Assembly: GCA_947460275.1 (NCBI GenBank)
Contig: CANHHZ010000078.1
Location: forward strand, 1-9,118
DNA length: 9,118 nt
Origin: Sphingobacteriaceae bacterium
Lineage (GTDB): Bacteria; Bacteroidota; Bacteroidia; Sphingobacteriales; Sphingobacteriaceae
Direction: 5' to 3'
The notes below the pieces were generated by a model that saw only the letters and a list, made by a program, of their open reading frames with translations, was not told the DNA's origin and did not search any database. Below, one piece after another: positions 5,589-9,118 of this stretch. Every line of letters starts with the position of its first letter. Position 1 is the first letter of the stretch. A program made the position numbers and the translations under genes.

Positions 5589-6821
5589 ATGGAATATAAC
5601 GTTCATCCCCTAGCCAACGGAATTAGATTATTGCATGTGCCTTCGGCCTCCGCCATTTCGCACGCCTGTATCATTATCAATAGCGGCTCTCGTGACGAGG
5701 AAGAACAGCAAATGGGTTTAGCTCATTTTATAGAGCATTTGGTTTTTAAGCGCACCGAAAAACGCAACACCAACCAAATTTTAACCCGTTTAGAAAATGT
5801 TGGCGCCGATTTAAACGCCTATACCACCAAAGAATACACTTGCATTCACGCTTCTTTTTTAAACCCGTATTTAGATAGAACTTTAGAGCTTTTTAACGAT
5901 ATTGTTTTTCATTCGATTTTTCCTGAAGACGAAATGGAAAAGGAAAAAGGGGTGATATTAGATGAAATTACATCCTACCAGGACCAGCCCGAAGAAGCCA
6001 TAAACGACGATTTTGAAGACATGCTTTTTGCTGGTCACCCCATGGGAAGAAACATTTTGGGAACGCCCGAAACCGTTACCGCATTAACGCAAAAAGACAT
6101 CCATCAATTTATAAAAGCAAACTATAAAACCACCGAAATTGTAGTGGCTGTTTTTGGCAATTACAGTTTCAATAAATTGATAAAAGTGGGCAGCAAGCAT
6201 TTTGAAGCAGTGCCAGCCAACTATTCTGATAAAAAAAGAATAGCCCCAATTGCAAACCCAATGCAAAGCCTGACAGTAAAAAAACAGATTATGCAGGCAC
6301 ATTGCATGTTGGGCACACAATCGTATTCGCTGCACCATCCTTACAAAGCAGGACTGCTTTTGCTCAACAACATGCTAGGCGGCACGGGCATGAGTTCTAT
6401 TTTAAATTTGCAGTTGAGAGAAAAATACGGCATTGCTTACACCATTGAAACGAATTATAGTCCACTAAGTGATACCGGGATTTTTGCACTTTACTTTGGC
6501 ACCGACAAAGAAAAAATTGAAAAAGCGACGAACTTAATTTTTAAAGAATTTAAAAAATTTAGAGAAAATCCGTTAACAGAGATCCAACTGCAAAAGGCTA
6601 AAAACAAATTTATTGGACAAATTGCGCTAGGCGAAGAAAACCGAATGGGCTTAATTATCGCCATGGCCAAAAGCTTAATCGATTACAATAGAATTGACGA
6701 TTTGGAGACCGTTTTTAATAAAATTAGAGCGGTAAGCACGGCTGATATGGCCAACATTGCCAACGAGATATTGGATGAGCAAAAGTTAAGCTCGTTGATT
6801 TTTTACCCTGCTGAGGATTAA
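5589..6821 (+). CDS. M16-family (insulinase/pitrilysin) zinc peptidase, single-unit type
   Basis: 410 residues. The inverted zinc motif is H46-F-I-E49-H50 in MGLAHFIEHLVF, and the third metal ligand is E126 in EKEKGVILDEITSYQD, 76 residues after H50, the family spacing. Upstream NSGSRDEEEQQMG and downstream HPMGRNILGTPETV are the usual flanking blocks. The second half has GGTGMSSILNLQLREKYGIAYTIETNYSPLSDTG, matching the substrate-binding R/Y region, so both halves of one M16 unit are present. There is no signal peptide, so it is probably cytoplasmic or membrane-associated. Relatives include processing-peptidase-like and PqqL/YmxG-type enzymes; the substrate is unknown. I chose ATG 5589 over TTG 5571 because the -7 box covers the latter and the family N-terminus begins near LANGIRLLHVPS. 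It is followed by def in the same direction. Confidence 0.93.
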   Translation: MEYNVHPLANGIRLLHVPSASAISHACIIINSGSRDEEEQQMGLAHFIEHLVFKRTEKRNTNQILTRLENVGADLNAYTTKEYTCIHASFLNPYLDRTLELFNDIVFHSIFPEDEMEKEKGVILDEITSYQDQPEEAINDDFEDMLFAGHPMGRNILGTPETVTALTQKDIHQFIKANYKTTEIVVAVFGNYSFNKLIKVGSKHFEAVPANYSDKKRIAPIANPMQSLTVKKQIMQAHCMLGTQSYSLHHPYKAGLLLLNNMLGGTGMSSILNLQLREKYGIAYTIETNYSPLSDTGIFALYFGTDKEKIEKATNLIFKEFKKFRENPLTEIQLQKAKNKFIGQIALGEENRMGLIIAMAKSLIDYNRIDDLETVFNKIRAVSTADMANIANEILDEQKLSSLIFYPAED

Positions 6822-6865
6822 AAAATTTCATTTTTCAGCAATTTACCTTTCTGTTATACCCTAAA

Positions 6866-6896
6866 TTGTTCGGTTTTTTAATTTTTTGTACTTTTG
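6866..6896 (+). promoter_or_regulatory. Bacteroidota promoter of def (TTG-N20-TACTTTTG)
   Basis: TTG (6866-6868) is followed by 20 nt and then TACTTTTG (6889-6896), an exact TAnnTTTG box with -33 spacing inside the usual range. The box ends four bases before the ATG at 6901. The predicted start site therefore coincides with, or lies within a few bases of, the start codon, making a leaderless mRNA likely. It lets def be expressed apart from the peptidase gene, which ends 79 nt upstream of the def start without an obvious terminator. Confidence 0.75.
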
Positions 6897-6900
6897 TACC

Positions 6901-7458
6901 ATGAAATTACCAATTGTAGCTTACGGCGACCCCGTTTTAAAGAAGCTTTGTACAGATATTGACCAAACCTATCCAGATTTACAACAACTGGTTCAGAACA
7001 TGTTCGAAACCATGTACAATGCCAGTGGCGTAGGTTTAGCGGCACCTCAAGTAAACTTACCTATTCGTTTGTTTATTGTGGAGATAAAAGCCGACGAAGA
7101 AGAGCCGGCCTACAAAAAGGTATTTATCAACGCACAAATTTTAGAAGAAACCGGCGAACCTTGGGCTTTTAACGAAGGCTGTTTAAGCATCCCAGATGTG
7201 CGTGAAGATGTAATTCGAAAACCTAATGTTTTAATTCGTTATTACGACGAAAATTGGACTTTACACGAAGAAGTGGTAACTGGCTTTCCAGCTCGTGTGA
7301 TACAGCATGAATATGACCATATTGAAGGCAAGCTATTTACCGATAAGCTTAGTTTATTGCGCAGACAAATGTTGAAAGGAAAATTAGACAACATTGCCAA
7401 AGGAAAGGTACATACCGATTATAAAATGCGTTTTCCTAAGCAAAACAAGAAGAGGTAA
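6901..7458 (+). CDS. def: Peptide deformylase
   Basis: 185 residues with all three deformylase motifs in order: G43-VGLAAPQ50, E92-G-C94-L-S, and H136-E-Y-D-H140. C94, H136 and H140 bind the catalytic metal (usually Fe2+) and E137 is the general base. The enzyme removes the N-formyl group from nascent proteins at the ribosome, an essential step before methionine removal. The C-terminus ends in a basic tail (FPKQNKKR). ATG 6901 is chosen over the upstream in-frame TTG at 6886 because the family begins MKLPIVAYGDPVL and the -7 box (6889-6896) lies between the two candidates. No fmt gene is adjacent; the upstream partner here is the M16 peptidase. Confidence 0.97.
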   Translation: MKLPIVAYGDPVLKKLCTDIDQTYPDLQQLVQNMFETMYNASGVGLAAPQVNLPIRLFIVEIKADEEEPAYKKVFINAQILEETGEPWAFNEGCLSIPDVREDVIRKPNVLIRYYDENWTLHEEVVTGFPARVIQHEYDHIEGKLFTDKLSLLRRQMLKGKLDNIAKGKVHTDYKMRFPKQNKKR

Positions 7459-7470
7459 AGTTGGCCTTAG

Positions 7471-7496
7471 TCTTCGACAAGATCTGACTGACAGAT
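7471..7496. repeat. Probable fragment of a dispersed intergenic repeat (TTCGACAAG...TGACA type)
   Basis: The stretch TCTTCGACAAG followed by ATCTGACTGACAGAT resembles the CTTCGACAAGCTCAG..TGACA sequences that I recall recurring between genes in many Bacteroidota and other genomes. Within it ATCTG (7482-7486) and CAGAT (7492-7496) form a short inverted repeat. It lies 12 nt after the def stop, between convergent genes, as such repeats often do. Only one copy is in the window, so its repetitive nature is inferred from memory. Confidence 0.35.
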
Positions 7497-7510
7497 AGCC
7501 TGTTTAAATT

Positions 7511-7522
7511 GGGTTTAAACCC
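7511..7522. other. Perfect 12-nt palindrome between convergent genes
   Basis: GGGTTTAAACCC is self-complementary and lies 53-64 nt after the def stop and 7 nt beyond the stop of the minus-strand VOC gene. A bidirectional terminator is possible from its position, but the hairpin would be short and no proper T-run follows on either strand. It is therefore listed only as a palindrome. Confidence 0.3.
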
Positions 7523-7528
7523 CTTAAA

Positions 7529-7966
7529 TTAAATTTGTCCTTTATAATTTGGGTCAAAATCTACCATCCATTCTATTCCGTATTTGTCTCTAAACATACC
7601 AAAATACGATCCCCATGGGCTATCGCTTATGGGCATTTCTATTTGTCCGCCTGCCGAAAGGCCGTTAAACAATTTATCGGCTTCTTCTTTGCTTGTTGCG
7701 CTTATTGATATTTTGGATCTGTTTTCGTTTTCGTTTGTTTTGCCCATAAATTCGGGCACATCGTTGGCCATTAAAACATTGTTGCCTATGGGCAGGGCAA
7801 TGTGCATGATTTTATTTTCTTCGTGCGCCGCTACCTCAAAACCAGGCCCAGCCATGTCTTTAAAACGCATAATTTTGGCAAACTCGCCACCAAAAACCGA
7901 TTTATAAAAATTAAACGCCTCTTGGGCATTTCCGTTGTAGTTTAAATGTATATTGATAGTGGCCAT
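7529..7966 (-). CDS. VOC-superfamily protein, PhnB-like (glyoxalase/bleomycin-resistance fold)
   Basis: 145 residues, close to the length of PhnB/YjdN proteins. The opening INIHLNYNGNAQEAFNFYKSVFGGE, the middle IMHIALPIGNNVLMANDVPE and the end DSPWGSYFGMFRDKYGIEWMVDF correspond to the paired beta-alpha-beta-beta-beta units of the VOC fold. Such proteins often carry the label 3-demethylubiquinone-9 3-methyltransferase, but the fold gives no evidence for that reaction, so I do not assign one. It is cytoplasmic, with no signal peptide. The ATG at 7966 follows the stop of the other VOC gene by 3 nt (TAA-GCT-ATG), so the two are co-transcribed and may be coupled. Confidence 0.85.
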   Translation of the reverse strand: MATINIHLNYNGNAQEAFNFYKSVFGGEFAKIMRFKDMAGPGFEVAAHEENKIMHIALPIGNNVLMANDVPEFMGKTNENENRSKISISATSKEEADKLFNGLSAGGQIEMPISDSPWGSYFGMFRDKYGIEWMVDFDPNYKGQI

Positions 7967-7969
7967 AGC

Positions 7970-8392
7970 TTAGGCGTTTATTAATTTTTCAATATCAAAT
8001 TTAGTCATTTGCATAAAAGCATACATTACTTTTGGTGCTTTTTCAGGGTCGTTCATCAATTTTCCTAAAACTGAAGGCACAATTTGCCATGATACACCAA
8101 ACTTATCGGTAAGCCAACCGCATCTATTATAAGCCCCTGCATCACCAAGCTTTTCCCAATAGTGGTCAATTTCGTCTTGCGTATCGCAGGTAACCACATA
8201 CGAATTAGCAGGCGAAAATTGATACTGATGGCCGCCGTTTAAGGCCATAAACTTGGTATCGTTAAGTTCAAAAATTACGGCCATGGGGTTTTCAGAAAGT
8301 ATCTTAGCGTTTTCGAAAACGGAGCAATAATAAGTTGCCGCTTCTTTAGCTTGTTCGTTAAACCATAAGCAGGGGAAGAGTTTGTTTGCCAT
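7970..8392 (-). CDS. VOC-superfamily protein, PhnB-like (COG3865 type)
   Basis: 140 residues. MANKLFPCLWFNEQAKEAATYYCSVFENAKI is the N-terminal VOC module. CGWLTDKFGVSWQIVPSVLGKLMNDPEKAPKVMYAFMQMTKFDIEKL is the distinctive ending of the subgroup often annotated as 3-demethylubiquinone-9 3-methyltransferase-domain proteins. Enzymatic activity is not established for most members, so the label should not be taken as a ubiquinone function, and Bacteroidota generally make menaquinone. It differs clearly from its neighbour, so the pair reflects an operon of two VOC subgroups and not a recent duplication. It is first in the two-gene unit; the 99 nt upstream hold no clear TAnnTTTG box but do hold the inverted repeat at 8422-8439. 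Confidence 0.85.
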   Translation of the reverse strand: MANKLFPCLWFNEQAKEAATYYCSVFENAKILSENPMAVIFELNDTKFMALNGGHQYQFSPANSYVVTCDTQDEIDHYWEKLGDAGAYNRCGWLTDKFGVSWQIVPSVLGKLMNDPEKAPKVMYAFMQMTKFDIEKLINA

Positions 8393-8421
8393 TTTTTGTA
8401 GTTAATAGGTGGGAAAATGGA

Positions 8422-8439
8422 TTAATTATAGCTAATTAA
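8422..8439. promoter_or_regulatory. Inverted repeat TTAATTA-TAGC-TAATTAA upstream of the VOC pair
   Basis: Two perfect 7-nt arms (8422-8428 and 8433-8439) flank a 4-nt centre, 29 nt upstream of the first VOC start codon and 52 nt downstream of the exported-protein stop. It could be an operator for the VOC operon. As a terminator it would be weak because the stem is all A/T and no T-run follows directly on the minus strand. AT-rich inverted repeats also arise by chance in such spacers. Confidence 0.25.
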
Positions 8440-8491
8440 GTAAAAAAATTTTAGCTCTTCAAAACGAAAAGATAAAAGCGCAAATTTTAAA

Positions 8492-9118
8492 CTATCTGTC
8501 TGCGTTTCTACTTTTGTCGCCCGCCGAAATCATTTGTATCAATTTGCCCCAAGCAAAAGGATTTAAAAAAGGATTAGTTTGGCGCATATTTCCATTAACC
8601 ATTCTATCAAAATTGTAGCGGTAATTGCTATTGCTGATCTCTTGCCCATCCCTAGGTAAGGTAAGCATCATGCCGTTTATTGTTGTTCTAGAAAGATTTT
8701 TTTTAGCGATAGCCATATCATCGTCGGCCACTTTCATCGTTAAAAAGTCTTTGTTAAACTCTTCTATTGTTGCCCATGGATTTATCCTAACGGCTTTTAA
8801 ATAGATGACTTCAGCTTTTAGCTTTACCATGGCGGTAAAATTATGTTCGGCTATTTGAGCAGGCAGCACAAGTGTTTTACTTGCAAAACCCACCGCCGAA
8901 AAAACAAGTGTATCTGTTGGATGCGCAATAAAAGAAAAATAACCTCTATAGTTTGCAGCAAATTTTTCGTTGTTTTTGCTAAGATTGGTAATGGTAACAT
9001 AAGGCACCACCGAATTGCTATCCACATCGGTTATGATTCCCGAAAATTGGATTAGCTTCTTGTTTCTGGTTTCGCTTTGCGCAAAAGCCATGCTCACAAA
9101 AAAAACCAATACAATAGA
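8492..9118 (-). CDS. Exported protein with carboxypeptidase-regulatory-like domain, 5' end outside the window
   Basis: 208 codons are visible and the frame stays open to the window edge, so the true start lies beyond 9118; the TTG at 9109 is internal. The visible N-terminus is the hydrophobic core and cleavage site of a signal peptide (SIVLVFFVSMAFAQ, cut likely after AFA). Next comes a beta-sandwich module, IQFSGIITDVDSNSVVPYVTITNLSKN to VFSAVGFASKTLVL (visible residues about 24-85), the CarboxypepD_reg-like domain common in exported and outer-membrane proteins of Bacteroidota. The rest (AVRINPWATIEEFNKDFLTMKV and an Asn/Arg-rich tail with TNPFLNPFAWGKLIQMIS) matches nothing I can name. There is no TonB-dependent barrel, so it is not a SusC-type receptor; a periplasmic or surface role is inferred. 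Confidence 0.8.
   Translation of the reverse strand, partial: SIVLVFFVSMAFAQSETRNKKLIQFSGIITDVDSNSVVPYVTITNLSKNNEKFAANYRGYFSFIAHPTDTLVFSAVGFASKTLVLPAQIAEHNFTAMVKLKAEVIYLKAVRINPWATIEEFNKDFLTMKVADDDMAIAKKNLSRTTINGMMLTLPRDGQEISNSNYRYNFDRMVNGNMRQTNPFLNPFAWGKLIQMISAGDKSRNADR

Noticed and set aside
7511..7530. GGGTTTAAACCC as a bidirectional terminator for def and the VOC operon
   Set aside because: The stem is short and self-complementary with no free loop, and neither side carries a proper T-run.
7529..8392. Annotating the two VOC genes as ubiquinone methyltransferases or antibiotic-resistance proteins
   Set aside because: Those names come from fold-level labels. No methyltransferase motif (SAM-binding glycine loop) is visible and the substrate cannot be inferred.

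Overview
The window looks like a chromosomal segment of a Bacteroidota bacterium. A Sphingobacteriaceae (Pedobacter-like) or related lineage is my best guess, not proven. The base composition is moderately AT-rich and recognisable Shine-Dalgarno sites are lacking. Two start codons sit directly behind TAnnTTTG boxes, the -7 element typical of this phylum. The protein repertoire (M16 peptidase next to peptide deformylase, TlpA-type thioredoxin, carboxypeptidase-regulatory-like exported protein, PhnB-type VOC proteins) also fits.

Layout. 1-357: C-terminal end of a YifB/ComM-type AAA+ ATPase (+). 381-1140: an intact REP-associated tyrosine transposase (RAYT, 449-994, +) with three GC-rich REP-like palindromes, one upstream and an oppositely oriented pair downstream. 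1139-3470 (-): a compact group transcribed as membrane metallophosphoesterase, then TlpA-like thioredoxin, then two small tandemly duplicated proteins. The last three genes overlap or abut and are probably translationally coupled. 3482-3545: a strong intrinsic terminator of htpG. 3566-5452 (-): htpG (Hsp90). 5453-5588: divergent regulatory region with a sigma-54-like -24/-12 motif for htpG and a TAnnTTTG box for the opposite gene. 5589-6821 (+): M16 zinc peptidase. 6901-7458 (+): peptide deformylase with its own promoter. 7459-7528: convergent spacer with a probable dispersed-repeat fragment and a short palindrome. 7529-8392 (-): two PhnB-like VOC genes 3 nt apart. 8492-9118 (-): N-terminally cut exported protein with a carboxypeptidase-regulatory-like domain.

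Most genes are ordinary housekeeping or stress and envelope functions: Hsp90 folding, removal of N-terminal formyl groups, a periplasm-facing redox protein and a membrane-bound phosphoesterase. The accessory element is the RAYT with its palindromes. Copies 1 and 3 match at 37 of 38 positions, and the 20-nt core of copy 3 recurs exactly, inverted, in copy 2. This is the expected layout of a transposase beside its own REP/REPIN substrates. The outer edge of copy 3 falls inside the stop codon of the neighbouring small gene. I see no CRISPR array, tRNA, rRNA, phage gene or defence system.
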